A stretch of 64,000 nt of DNA, from assembly GCF_009733535.1 (NCBI RefSeq), contig NZ_SMMI01000003.1:558001-622000 (forward strand), given 5' to 3'. This DNA comes from Sphingobacterium endophyticum. GTDB taxonomy: Bacteria > Bacteroidota > Bacteroidia > Sphingobacteriales > Sphingobacteriaceae. How positions within the stretch are numbered: the stretch's first letter is position 1; every line of letters starts with the position of its first letter. Of this stretch, positions 18,851 to 27,058 are shown piece by piece. The position numbers and the translations under genes were made by a program. The notes beneath the pieces are model-generated. The model saw only the letters and a program-made list of their open reading frames with translations. It was not told the DNA's origin and did not search any database.

Positions 18851-19365
18851 TCTTTTTACTTTCAAACGCTTACACTTTATTTTCTTAAAAATGTCTTTTT
18901 AACTTTACATTCTTTAAAAGAAATAAAAATAAGAATGGCAAAGATTGACTATCCAAAAATAATGCTTTATAGTTGTTTGCTTTGATTAATAAACTAATAC
19001 TGAGATGGATACTTAAAAAACAACCTACTATACATTACTATTTCTTAACATTAAATTAACAACCCGCTCTATTAATAAATTCAATAGCACCTCCTCCTTA
19101 AGAATCTTATTAAATAAAATAATTAGCCTTCTTACTATCCAATCAATTTATTTATCCAAAATGATTGTCTCCAATTACGGAAAGCCGTATTAACTTTAAT
19201 AAAATCTTTTTTACCTTGTATTGTCATTAAAAGAATATATTATTATTATTTATTACATTTTTTAACATTTATTATCTCTAGCGGAATAAAAACATTTATA
19301 AATTTTATCAATTATTTAATACAAGTAATTAAAATTTATATATTTTAGTAAAACAATAACCAAAT
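18851..19365. other. 515-nt AT-rich gap, no gene seen
   Basis: Both strands are broken by frequent stop codons and there are no tRNA-like folds. Only a weak hairpin (TACGG-AAAG-CCGTA, about 19176-19190) and a TATATTTT box (about 19338), possibly the -7 element of the next gene, stand out. The base composition is clearly more AT-rich than in the flanking genes. Confidence 0.4.
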
Positions 19366-19848
19366 ATGCAAATGATTTATGTTTTAGATTTCTTCACGCA
19401 GTATAGCCAATTTTATATTGTCGACCAGGGTACAATTGGCGAGACTGATGATCTAGAATTTTGGAGTGATCAAGCATTAAATGACCGATTAGCCTATGAA
19501 GATGGTATTTTAGGAATTACAGTTGAAAACGATTACTCTACTGTTTTGGGTGAACTTGAAATTTTAGAGACTTCCAATCCAAATCCAAACTTAAATGCTG
19601 ATCATATTGTTGAAGCAAGTATTACCATTAATTCCGGTATTCTTGAGATTCAGGACTGCCCAACAAGTAATATTATCCATTCAATCTGTTTGGAAAATGG
19701 AGATTACAGAGTACGAGTCTACTCATTTAATCTTGCCAATGTCTATGTGGAAGGCAAAGATATCCCTAATGATCGATACCGTATTGAAATCTGGAAGGAT
19801 ATCCCATCTCCTAGAAAAGTCCTAAAAAGATGGCACATTAAATATTAA
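19366..19848 (+). CDS. Hypothetical protein, isolated
   Basis: A 160-residue soluble protein without signal peptide, predicted mostly beta. It starts at either of two nearby ATGs (19366 or 19372). The C-terminal half has the pattern ENGDYRVRVYSFNLANV...RYRIEIWKD. I associate YRVR.Y..NL..V...Y.I.IWK with ComJ-like and some immunity-type proteins, but this is a weak resemblance, not an identification. The gene sits alone behind a 515-nt AT-rich gap and converges on the isomerase gene; no toxin is adjacent. Confidence 0.65.
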   Translation: MQMIYVLDFFTQYSQFYIVDQGTIGETDDLEFWSDQALNDRLAYEDGILGITVENDYSTVLGELEILETSNPNPNLNADHIVEASITINSGILEIQDCPTSNIIHSICLENGDYRVRVYSFNLANVYVEGKDIPNDRYRIEIWKDIPSPRKVLKRWHIKY

Positions 19849-19874
19849 AAAAGGTGGCAAGTTTCCTTACCACC
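19847..19874 (-). terminator. Terminator of the isomerase/gltX unit
   Basis: On the minus strand GGTGGTAAG pairs with CTTGCCACC (one G-U) around a GAAA loop, followed by six U's. It overlaps the stop region of the convergent hypothetical gene. Confidence 0.75.
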
Positions 19875-19898
19875 CAATATCATTTTATTTGAATATAA

Positions 19899-20774
19899 TT
19901 ATAAAGCCGCTCTGAAGTTTACAACACTTTCAGTAACTTCTGGCAAACTATTTTCCCAGTTATATTCATATTCTGCAGAGATCATCCCTTTAAAGTTTTG
20001 ACGCTTCAATTCTGCCTGAACTTCTTTCATACCTAATTTACCTGTTCCCCAGATTACGTCATGAGCTTTCTTATCGCCAAAAGCATTCAAATCTTTAAAG
20101 TGAATATGGTAAATTCTACCTTCTAATTTTTTAAGACATTCGATAGGGTTCAATCCCGATCTCATCCAGTGACCTACATCTGCTGCTGCGCCCATCTTCT
20201 GGCTTCTTCCTTCCAATGCTTTTAAAACAACATCTGGATTCCAGTAGTGTGATGGCTCTGGGTGATTGTGAATAGCCATTTTAATATTGTATTTATCGCA
20301 TAGCTTTGACAAATAATCCAATTGGTTCTCTGCAGGCTCGGCATTGATTACCTCAATACCTAAATCCTTTGCAAATTGGAATACTTTCTCCCATTCAGCT
20401 TCGTCCTTTGCACCAACAACGCCATAAGCATGAACGGTAATCCCTCTATCTTTCAATAATTGCTTAACTAATTTTCTTCCTTCAGGAGATAGTTCATAAG
20501 TCATTTTTTCTGAACTTCCAGCTCCAACTGGCTGTCCAGGGAAAGCCTCTACATAACGCAGATTTGCGCTCGCGATTTTATCTAGAGCTTCTGCAAATGT
20601 AAATAACCTAAAAGTATATGCTTGTGAACCTAATTTCCATCCTAATTTTTCTTCCGGAAATGGCCCTTTTGCTTTGGAAGCACCTTTTGTTGCTGGTACA
20701 TTTGTTGAGCAGGATGCAAAAATAACTAAGGCAACTGCCATACATCCCACAAAAAATTTAGTTAATTGTTTCAT
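19899..20774 (-). CDS. Lipoprotein sugar phosphate isomerase/epimerase-like TIM barrel
   Basis: A 291-residue protein of the AP-endonuclease-2 / xylose-isomerase-like TIM-barrel family. The signal peptide has a lipobox with Cys22 (FASC), so it is exported and lipid-anchored, unlike cytosolic relatives. Barrel motifs include AIHNHPEPSHYW, AADVGHWMRSGLNP, IYHIHFKDLN and the final SAEYEYNWENS, offering His/Glu/Asp metal ligands. Homologues in Bacteroidota sit with DUF1080 and sugar-oxidation enzymes; a DUF1080 lipoprotein lies 18 kb away. Located 20 nt downstream of gltX; its substrate is unknown. Confidence 0.85.
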   Translation of the reverse strand: MKQLTKFFVGCMAVALVIFASCSTNVPATKGASKAKGPFPEEKLGWKLGSQAYTFRLFTFAEALDKIASANLRYVEAFPGQPVGAGSSEKMTYELSPEGRKLVKQLLKDRGITVHAYGVVGAKDEAEWEKVFQFAKDLGIEVINAEPAENQLDYLSKLCDKYNIKMAIHNHPEPSHYWNPDVVLKALEGRSQKMGAAADVGHWMRSGLNPIECLKKLEGRIYHIHFKDLNAFGDKKAHDVIWGTGKLGMKEVQAELKRQNFKGMISAEYEYNWENSLPEVTESVVNFRAAL

Positions 20775-20794
20775 ATAATTTGATTTATGTTGAT

Positions 20795-22324
20795 CTAATT
20801 CTGAAATTTTGGAACGGCCAATTCAATACGTGCTATAACTTCATCTTTACCCAAAACCTCCGTAATCTTGAAAACATCCGGGCCGAATTTCCCGCCAACA
20901 AGCATAATCCTGTATGGCATCATCAATTCTCCCATTTTCATTCCTGAATCAGTAATCTTGTTCTTAAACAATGGTTCAAGCGATGCAGCTTCCCAATCGG
21001 ATTGATTAGCAAATAAATCAGCTACTTCATTAAAGAAAGTCGTTTTATCAGCATTCCATTTCGGTTTTACAGCGTCAATATCATAGGTTTCAGGTTTTTG
21101 AAAGAAGAATGAAGCCTGCTCCCAAAAATCTTCGATGTAAGTTAATCTTTCTTTCACTAAATCAAGAATAGTTTCTATAAATTCATCAGGGAAATTTACA
21201 AGATTAACCCCGTGTTTCTCCAATACTAATTTCACATCCGCCAATAATTCTGCGTTTGGAGCACGCTTAATCCATTCCTGATTATACCATTTCGCTTTTT
21301 CAAAATCAAATTTAGCACCTGCCTTACTGATGCGATCAACAGAAAATTTCTGAATCAATTCCTCCATATCAAAAATCTCCTGTTCCGTTCCATCATTCCA
21401 TCCTAAAAGCGCCAACATATTTACAAATGCTTCAGGAAGAAATCCTCTTTCCCGGAATCCAGTTGTCAAATCTCCCGTTTTTGGATCTTTCCAATTCATC
21501 GCATAAACTGGAAAACCTAATCGATCTCCATCACGCTTACTTAGTTTTCCATTCCCGTCAGGCTTCAAAATCAATGGTAAGTGAGCCCAATTTGGCATTT
21601 CATCCTTCCATCCAAGGTACTCCCATAATAAAATATGGACAGGAGCTGATGGCAACCATTCCTCGCCTCTAAAAATATGAGAGATCTCCATTGCACGATC
21701 ATCTACGACCACCGCTAAATGGTAAGTTGGCATACCATCTGCCTTCAACAAAACTTTATCATCTACCAAGTTAGTTTCAAAACTAACCCGTCCACGGATC
21801 ATATCATCAAACGAAACCGTTTCGTTTTCAGGCATTTTAATTCGAATTGTATGTGCAGCACCTTCACTTAATAAGCGATCGGTCTCTTCTTTACTTAAAG
21901 AAAGTGAATTCCTTAAATCCATCCGGTTCTCATGCGAATACCTGAAGTTAGGATGAATCTTGCGTTGTTCATCTAATTCCTCAGCAGTATCAAAAGCATA
22001 ATAAGCATAACCTTTTTCCACAAGTTCCTCAGCAAATTTTCTGTAAGATGGTTTTCTTTCACTTTGACGATAAGGACCATAATTCCCAGGTTGGTTCGGA
22101 CTCTCATCCGGATTTAATCCACTCCATGCCAAACATTCCATGATATATTCTTCAGCACCTGGTACAAATCGTGTTTGGTCTGTATCTTCAATACGAAGGA
22201 TAAACTCCCCGTTATTGTGTTTTGCAAAAAGATAATTAAACAAAGCGGTACGAACGCCGCCCAAATGTAATCCGCCTGTAGGACTTGGCGCAAAACGAAC
22301 CCTTACTTTTTTCTGTGAACTCAT
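20795..22324 (-). CDS. gltX: Glutamyl-tRNA synthetase
   Basis: A 509-residue class I synthetase that charges tRNA-Glu. The HIGH-type motif is SPTGGLHLGG, and the KMSKS-type motif is KLSKRDG. The catalytic core and the C-terminal helical anticodon-binding region (from about residue 330) are of normal length. An in-frame ATG at 22342 would add six residues, but it lies upstream of an exact -7 box at 22330-22337, so the ATG at 22324 (MSSQKKVRV) is chosen; the leader would be only a few nucleotides. Divergent from the histidine kinase gene. Confidence 0.95.
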   Translation of the reverse strand: MSSQKKVRVRFAPSPTGGLHLGGVRTALFNYLFAKHNNGEFILRIEDTDQTRFVPGAEEYIMECLAWSGLNPDESPNQPGNYGPYRQSERKPSYRKFAEELVEKGYAYYAFDTAEELDEQRKIHPNFRYSHENRMDLRNSLSLSKEETDRLLSEGAAHTIRIKMPENETVSFDDMIRGRVSFETNLVDDKVLLKADGMPTYHLAVVVDDRAMEISHIFRGEEWLPSAPVHILLWEYLGWKDEMPNWAHLPLILKPDGNGKLSKRDGDRLGFPVYAMNWKDPKTGDLTTGFRERGFLPEAFVNMLALLGWNDGTEQEIFDMEELIQKFSVDRISKAGAKFDFEKAKWYNQEWIKRAPNAELLADVKLVLEKHGVNLVNFPDEFIETILDLVKERLTYIEDFWEQASFFFQKPETYDIDAVKPKWNADKTTFFNEVADLFANQSDWEAASLEPLFKNKITDSGMKMGELMMPYRIMLVGGKFGPDVFKITEVLGKDEVIARIELAVPKFQN

Positions 22325-22329
22325 AACCA

Positions 22330-22337
22330 CAAAATTA
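22330..22337 (-). promoter_or_regulatory. -7 element of gltX
   Basis: On the minus strand TAATTTTG matches TAnnTTTG exactly, 6 nt before the chosen ATG. No -33 TTTG at the usual spacing is visible. Confidence 0.45.
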
Positions 22338-22402
22338 AGCATTTATTACTTTTCTTTCTCGTAGCAATCCGAAAATGATTATTTTGGTTGTCTTAATAAT
22401 TT

Positions 22403-23635
22403 ATGAAGCAACATCCCTATCGGTACAATAAACAGCAATGGAAGTTTTTTCTGTTCCTATTTGCAGCTTTAATAGCCGCAGCATCGCTGCTTTATACGAA
22501 CTATTTAGTAAAAAACCTCTCTAAATCGGAACGTACGAAAGCTGAGGTCTGGGCGATGAGCACACAAAGCATTGTGTCGATGCCCGATGTTGATGACCAG
22601 TTTATCAGCTTTATTTATGCCGTTAGAGATAGCTTGAGTTTACCGGCAATTATTACAAAAGAATCAGGAGATATCATTTTCTGGCGTGACCTCGACAGTA
22701 CCAAAACAAATATCCACCCATCAACACAAGATACCGTTAGTCATTTAATCTACGACCCGCCATATTTTGAAAAACAGCTGGAAAAGATGAAGAAATCTCA
22801 TCCTCCAATTCGTATTTCCTTAGATACAGGTGAAGATTGGCTAGTCTACTACCACGATTCGGAAGCCCTAAGTCAACTCCGGATCTTTCCTTATTTGCAA
22901 TTGTCGCTGATTGCTGTCTTTCTGGTCGTTGCCTACACCGTATTTAATTCCATTCGAGATTCCGAACAAAACCTTGTTTGGGTTGGTATGGCCAAAGAAG
23001 CTGCCCATCAATTAGGTACGCCGATTTCTTCCATGATGGGCTGGCTAGAACTCGCCAGAATAACATACCAAGGAAAAGACAACTCATTATTGGATGAAAT
23101 GGAGCGCGATGTCCAGCGTCTTGAAATTGTTGCAGACCGATTCTCAAAAATTGGCTCAACTCCTTCCCTTTCAAACCATGTTATCTATAAAGTTGTTGAA
23201 GATTTTGTCAATTACTTCAAAGTAAGAACCAGCAAGAGAATATCTTTTGAATTGACAGGAGACCAACAAGTAGAGGCAAAATTAAACATTCAAGTATTTG
23301 ACTGGATTATTGAAAACCTCTTGAAAAATGCAGTGAATGCAATCGAAGGTGAGGGAAATATTACCGTTAACATTTCCGAAAACATTGCAAAAGAAGAAAT
23401 TTTTATAGACATTAGTGACACCGGGAAAGGAATCCCAAGGTCCAATTGGGAACTCATTTTCCAACCAGGTTATACCACAAGACAGCGGGGGTGGGGATTA
23501 GGACTTAGTCTTACGAAGCGAATGGTATACTATCACAGAGGTCAAATATTTGTTAAAGAATCCGAAATAGGAAAAGGTACAACATTTAGAATTGTATTAA
23601 AAAGTAATTTACGCTATGAACCCACTCAAATCTGA
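22403..23635 (+). CDS. Membrane sensor histidine kinase, orphan
   Basis: A 410-residue two-component sensor. Two membrane helices (about residues 14-31 and 165-182) enclose an extracytoplasmic sensor of about 130 residues. The phospho-acceptor is His202 in AAHQLGTPISSMMGW, and the ATPase domain shows ENLLKNAVNAIEG (N box), DTGKGI (G1) and GWGLGLSLTKRMV (G2). Domain order and length are normal. No response-regulator gene is in the neighbourhood. The 3' end overlaps the next gene by 20 nt. Confidence 0.93.
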   Translation: MKQHPYRYNKQQWKFFLFLFAALIAAASLLYTNYLVKNLSKSERTKAEVWAMSTQSIVSMPDVDDQFISFIYAVRDSLSLPAIITKESGDIIFWRDLDSTKTNIHPSTQDTVSHLIYDPPYFEKQLEKMKKSHPPIRISLDTGEDWLVYYHDSEALSQLRIFPYLQLSLIAVFLVVAYTVFNSIRDSEQNLVWVGMAKEAAHQLGTPISSMMGWLELARITYQGKDNSLLDEMERDVQRLEIVADRFSKIGSTPSLSNHVIYKVVEDFVNYFKVRTSKRISFELTGDQQVEAKLNIQVFDWIIENLLKNAVNAIEGEGNITVNISENIAKEEIFIDISDTGKGIPRSNWELIFQPGYTTRQRGWGLGLSLTKRMVYYHRGQIFVKESEIGKGTTFRIVLKSNLRYEPTQI

Positions 23636-24152
23636 TGAATATCCAGCGATTTTCAATGACTACATCGAAACCATAACCGGTGATGTCATGGAAGAATTGA
23701 ACCAACAAATTGAATCATTTCCTGAATTTATTGCTAGTATCCCTGAAGAATTGGGAACATTTCGCTATGCGGAAGATAAATGGTCAATCAAAGAAGTATT
23801 GTGCCATATCCTGGATGCCGAGCGTATCATGACTTATCGGGCATTGCGATTTGCGAGAAATGATATGACCGCTCTTTCTCCTTTCGAACAAGATGAATTT
23901 GTTGCAAATGGAAGGCACAACGAAAGAAGTTTAGCTGACATTGCGGAAGAATTCGAGCATCTAAGAAAAGCAAATATGTTTCTTTTCAACTCCTTTGATG
24001 AAACGGAATTAAATCGAAAAGGAATGGCATCCGACCGTTTGATAAGTGTTCGTGCATTTCTATATATCATTGCCGGCCACTTGAACCACCATGTTATTCT
24101 TTTAAAATCACGTTATCTTAAAGATCAAAAATTAAACAACAATGTGGTATAG
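23616..24152 (+). CDS. DinB/YfiT-like metal-binding protein
   Basis: A 178-residue four-helix-bundle protein of the DinB superfamily. Three histidines expected to bind a metal are at 64 (VLCHILDAE) and 155/159 (AGHLNHHVIL). WSIKEVLCHILD is the typical first motif. Members include thiol S-transferases (bacillithiol or mycothiol type) and many uncharacterised stress proteins; the substrate is not predictable here. Starting at 23616 it overlaps the kinase gene by 20 nt, and its own end overlaps the thioesterase gene by 11 nt, so translation of the three is probably coupled. Confidence 0.88.
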   Translation: MNPLKSDEYPAIFNDYIETITGDVMEELNQQIESFPEFIASIPEELGTFRYAEDKWSIKEVLCHILDAERIMTYRALRFARNDMTALSPFEQDEFVANGRHNERSLADIAEEFEHLRKANMFLFNSFDETELNRKGMASDRLISVRAFLYIIAGHLNHHVILLKSRYLKDQKLNNNVV

Positions 24153-24567
24153 AGATTACAGCTTAGAGGAAATCAACAGTTTATTTGCAATAAATATGAC
24201 CGGCTTCTTGGACATCAAGGCCGTTTCAATTACTCCCGACACGTTAGTCGCCGAAATGCCCGTGAACGAAAAGGTAAAACAGCCTTACGGTCTGTTACAT
24301 GGCGGAGCATCTTGTGTTTTGGCAGAATCTGTTGGCAGTATTGCTTCTAACATGGTTGTCGATTCAGAAGAATGGGCAGGTGTCGGTCTTGAAATTAACG
24401 CAAATCATTTAAGACCAGTCACGAAAGGTGTCGTTCGAGCAACATGCAAAGCTTATCATATCGGCAAAACGACCCATGTATGGGACATTCAGATCCATAA
24501 TGAAAGAAATCAATTGGTGTGTATATCCAGACTTACCATCGCCGTTATAAAAAAACCGAAAATCTAA
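24142..24567 (+). CDS. PaaI-family hotdog-fold thioesterase
   Basis: A 141-residue acyl-CoA thioesterase. HGGASCVLAESVGSIAS is the family's active-site helix, with the HGG turn and the Glu of AES expected to act in catalysis, followed by GLEINANHLRPV. Length is typical (about 140). Substrates of relatives are aromatic or hydroxybenzoyl-CoA esters such as the menaquinone intermediate DHNA-CoA; no men gene is nearby. Last gene of the kinase-DinB-thioesterase unit, before a strong terminator. Confidence 0.9.
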   Translation: MWYRDYSLEEINSLFAINMTGFLDIKAVSITPDTLVAEMPVNEKVKQPYGLLHGGASCVLAESVGSIASNMVVDSEEWAGVGLEINANHLRPVTKGVVRATCKAYHIGKTTHVWDIQIHNERNQLVCISRLTIAVIKKPKI

Positions 24568-24638
24568 AACAAATTGTTACAACATCTGTTGAACAGGTAT
24601 CATATCTATATGGTTTTATGATACGGTTTAGGTTTTGA

Positions 24639-24670
24639 GGAGACATTACTTTGTAATGTCTCCTTTTTTT
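24639..24670 (+). terminator. Terminator of the kinase-DinB-thioesterase unit
   Basis: A 10-bp perfect stem GGAGACATTA / TAATGTCTCC with a 5-nt loop and seven T's. Confidence 0.92.
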
Positions 24671-24679
24671 ATGGCAAAT

Positions 24680-24691
24680 GCAATCGATTGC
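24680..24691. promoter_or_regulatory. LacI-type operator-like palindrome before the sugar transporter
   Basis: GCAATCGATTGC is a perfect 12-bp palindrome with a central CG, the layout of LacI/GalR-family operators. It lies 80 nt before the transporter start, downstream of the previous terminator. A near-copy (GCAACCGATTGC) occurs upstream of the NamZ gene at 61393-61404. No LacI-family regulator is encoded in the window. Confidence 0.45.
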
Positions 24692-24771
24692 CTGCTAAAT
24701 TCTCCTTTTATATATCGAATTATTTTATTAGCCTTGTAGCTACCATTATTATTAATTCGTAAATCAACTTT

Positions 24772-26046
24772 ATGACAACTCAAAATAATCAATCTACCGT
24801 AGGGCCAATGATCATCATCGGATCCTTGTTTTTTATCTTTGGTTTTGCGACCTGGTTAAACTCCTTATTAATCCCATATCTACGTATAGCATGTGAATTA
24901 TCTGAGGTTCAATCCTATTTCGTAACCTTTGCATTTTACATTGCATACTTGGTGATGGCACCTGTCTCAACTTGGGTACTGAATAAATTCGGATTCAAGA
25001 ATGGTATGGCAGTTTCACTCGGAATTATGGCCGTAGGTGCGTTATTGTTTATTCCAGCTGCATATTCGAGAACATATATACTTTTCTTATTAGGACTATT
25101 CATCATGGGAGGTGGACTTGCAATTTTGCAAACTGCTTCAAATCCTTATATCACAATCTTAGGACCGGTTGAAACAGCTGCAAGAAGAATCAGTATTATG
25201 GGTATCTGTAATAAATTTGCAGGTGCATTAGCTCCAATTATTTTAGGGTTCTTCCTTAAATTAGATGAAGCAGATAAAGTTAAAAGTCAATTAGCAAACA
25301 TGACTCCTGAGGAATCAAGTATTGCATTAGACAAAATCGCCCTTCAGGTAGTAAATCCTTATATTGGAATCGTAGTTGTATTAATCATTTTGGCATTTTG
25401 GATTTCAAAATCTAACCTTCCTGAAGTTAAAGGTGACGAAGAAGAAGATGCTTCACACCATAACCTAACAGAATCTAAACAAAGTATCTTTGATTTTCCA
25501 CATGTATTATTAGGCTTCATCGCATTATTTGCCTATGTAGGAGTTGAAGTATTAGCTGGTGACACCATTATTGCATACGGTACTTTCTTAGGTATTCCGT
25601 TAACAACGGCGAAGTTTTTTACCTCATTTACAATGGGATCAATGGTAGTTGGATACATCATCGGGATTATTGCAATTCCAAAATATCTTTCTCAAGAAAC
25701 AGCTTTAAAGCTTTGTGCTATCTTAGGTATTATCCTGACTATTGGAATTACCGTAACCGACGGAATGGTTTCTTTAACCTTAGTTGGTCTTTTAGGATTA
25801 GCTAATTCATTGGTATGGCCTGCTATTTGGCCTTTAGCATTGAAAGGTGTAGGTAAATTTACGAGTGCTGCATCTGGTATTCTAGTAATGGGTATTGCGG
25901 GTGGTGCAGTTATTCCATTATTATATGGAGCATTGTCTCATGAGATAGGTGCGCATCAAGCTTATTGGATAGCATTACCATGTTATTTGTATATCCTTTA
26001 TTATGCTATTTCTGGGCATAAGGTTAGGAAAAAAACACAAGCTTAA
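24772..26046 (+). CDS. FucP/GluP-type sugar:proton symporter (MFS)
   Basis: A 424-residue inner-membrane transporter with about 12 hydrophobic segments. The start GSLFFIFGFATWLNSLLIPY and GGGLAILQTASNPYIT are hallmarks of the FHS (fucose/glucose/galactose) family, which in Bacteroidota and Proteobacteria also includes the GlcNAc carrier NagP. The specific sugar cannot be read from sequence. It is monocistronic, flanked by terminators on both sides, and the LacI-type palindrome upstream suggests sugar-responsive repression. Confidence 0.9.
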   Translation: MTTQNNQSTVGPMIIIGSLFFIFGFATWLNSLLIPYLRIACELSEVQSYFVTFAFYIAYLVMAPVSTWVLNKFGFKNGMAVSLGIMAVGALLFIPAAYSRTYILFLLGLFIMGGGLAILQTASNPYITILGPVETAARRISIMGICNKFAGALAPIILGFFLKLDEADKVKSQLANMTPEESSIALDKIALQVVNPYIGIVVVLIILAFWISKSNLPEVKGDEEEDASHHNLTESKQSIFDFPHVLLGFIALFAYVGVEVLAGDTIIAYGTFLGIPLTTAKFFTSFTMGSMVVGYIIGIIAIPKYLSQETALKLCAILGIILTIGITVTDGMVSLTLVGLLGLANSLVWPAIWPLALKGVGKFTSAASGILVMGIAGGAVIPLLYGALSHEIGAHQAYWIALPCYLYILYYAISGHKVRKKTQA

Positions 26047-26059
26047 TATTTTGCTTAAC

Positions 26060-26085
26060 AATGGAGTTAGTTATCTAACTCCATT
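26060..26085 (+). terminator. Terminator of the sugar transporter gene
   Basis: An 11-bp perfect stem AATGGAGTTAG / CTAACTCCATT with a TTAT loop, 14 nt after the stop codon, followed by a short T-rich tract. Confidence 0.8.
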
Positions 26086-26113
26086 GTTTATTTAGGGGAG
26101 TTTCTTATCTTCG
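26084..26113 (+). promoter_or_regulatory. Promoter of the DUF2911 gene
   Basis: TTG (26084-26086), a 19-nt spacer and TATCTTCG (26106-26113) resemble the Bacteroidota promoter; the -33 box overlaps the preceding terminator stem. Confidence 0.4.
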
Positions 26114-26133
26114 GATATTCTATTAAAATGATT

Positions 26134-26979
26134 ATGAAAAAATTAGCATTAAGTATCCTTGTTGCGGCAGGGCTAGTATTGACTTCTTCTCAAGCTGAGG
26201 CTCAATTAAAGTTACCGCAACCAAGTAGTACACAATTTATCCTTCAGGATTTAGGAATAGAACAGATCAGCGTCGTGTATCAACGTCCAAGTGCAAAAGG
26301 AAGAACCATCTTTGGAGACCTAGTTCCTTATGATCAAATTTGGCGTACGGGTGCAAACAATGCGACCAACATTACTTTTCAATCCGAAGTAATGATCGAA
26401 GGCCAAAAACTTGCAGCCGGAACCTATGCATTATTTACCATCCCTGGAAAAGAAGAGTGGACTATTATTTTCAATAACAACGCTAAACAATGGGGTGCTT
26501 ATACCTATGACAAAGCGGATGACGTTTTGAGAGTAAAGGTAAAACCTAAATCATTGGAAACTCCTGTAGAAACTTTTACTATTGAGTTTGATAATGTTCA
26601 TGAGCAATCTGTGGACTTATCCTTAAGCTGGGAAAAAACAAAAGTTGCCTTCAATGTTGCTGTAGATCAGAAAGCTGAAATCCTTGCAAGCATTGACGAG
26701 GCAATGAAAGGCGATAAAAAACCTTACTTCCAAGCTGCAATGTATTATTTCGGTAATGACCTGGATCTTAAAAAAACAGTGGAATGGATGAAAGAAGCTG
26801 ATAAAGGAAACACAAAAGCTCCACACATCAAATACTGGAAATCTTTAGTATTGGCTAAAGCAGGAGATAAAGCCGGAGCAATTAAAGCTGCTGAAGAAGG
26901 ACTTGCAATCGCTAAAGCTTCTGACAATCAAGAATATGTTAAGTTGAACACTCAAGCATTAGAGGCTGCTAAAAAGTAA
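26134..26979 (+). CDS. Exported DUF2911 protein with TPR-like C-terminus
   Basis: A 281-residue protein with a signal peptide (MKKLALSILVAAGLVLTSSQ, cut near AEAQ). An ATG two codons earlier (26128) is only a few nucleotides from the predicted transcription start, so 26134 is used. Residues about 35-180 match DUF2911, with the typical RTGANNATNITF and AAGTYALFTIPGKEEWTIIF stretches. The C-terminal 90 residues form paired helices with the AKAGDKAGAIKAAEEGLAIA pattern of a TPR. Periplasmic; function unknown for the family. Confidence 0.88.
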   Translation: MKKLALSILVAAGLVLTSSQAEAQLKLPQPSSTQFILQDLGIEQISVVYQRPSAKGRTIFGDLVPYDQIWRTGANNATNITFQSEVMIEGQKLAAGTYALFTIPGKEEWTIIFNNNAKQWGAYTYDKADDVLRVKVKPKSLETPVETFTIEFDNVHEQSVDLSLSWEKTKVAFNVAVDQKAEILASIDEAMKGDKKPYFQAAMYYFGNDLDLKKTVEWMKEADKGNTKAPHIKYWKSLVLAKAGDKAGAIKAAEEGLAIAKASDNQEYVKLNTQALEAAKK

Positions 26980-27000
26980 ATCAACAATGTATGAATGAAT

Positions 27001-27040
27001 AAAAAAATAAGCAGGCCAGCATAGGCCTGCTTATTTTTTT
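27001..27040. terminator. Bidirectional terminator between convergent genes
   Basis: A 17-bp perfect stem (A7-TAAGCAGGCC / GGCCTGCTTA-T7) with a 6-nt loop between the DUF2911 and YdiJ-like genes. Confidence 0.93.
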
Positions 27041-27058
27041 TATGTGACTTACAATAAA

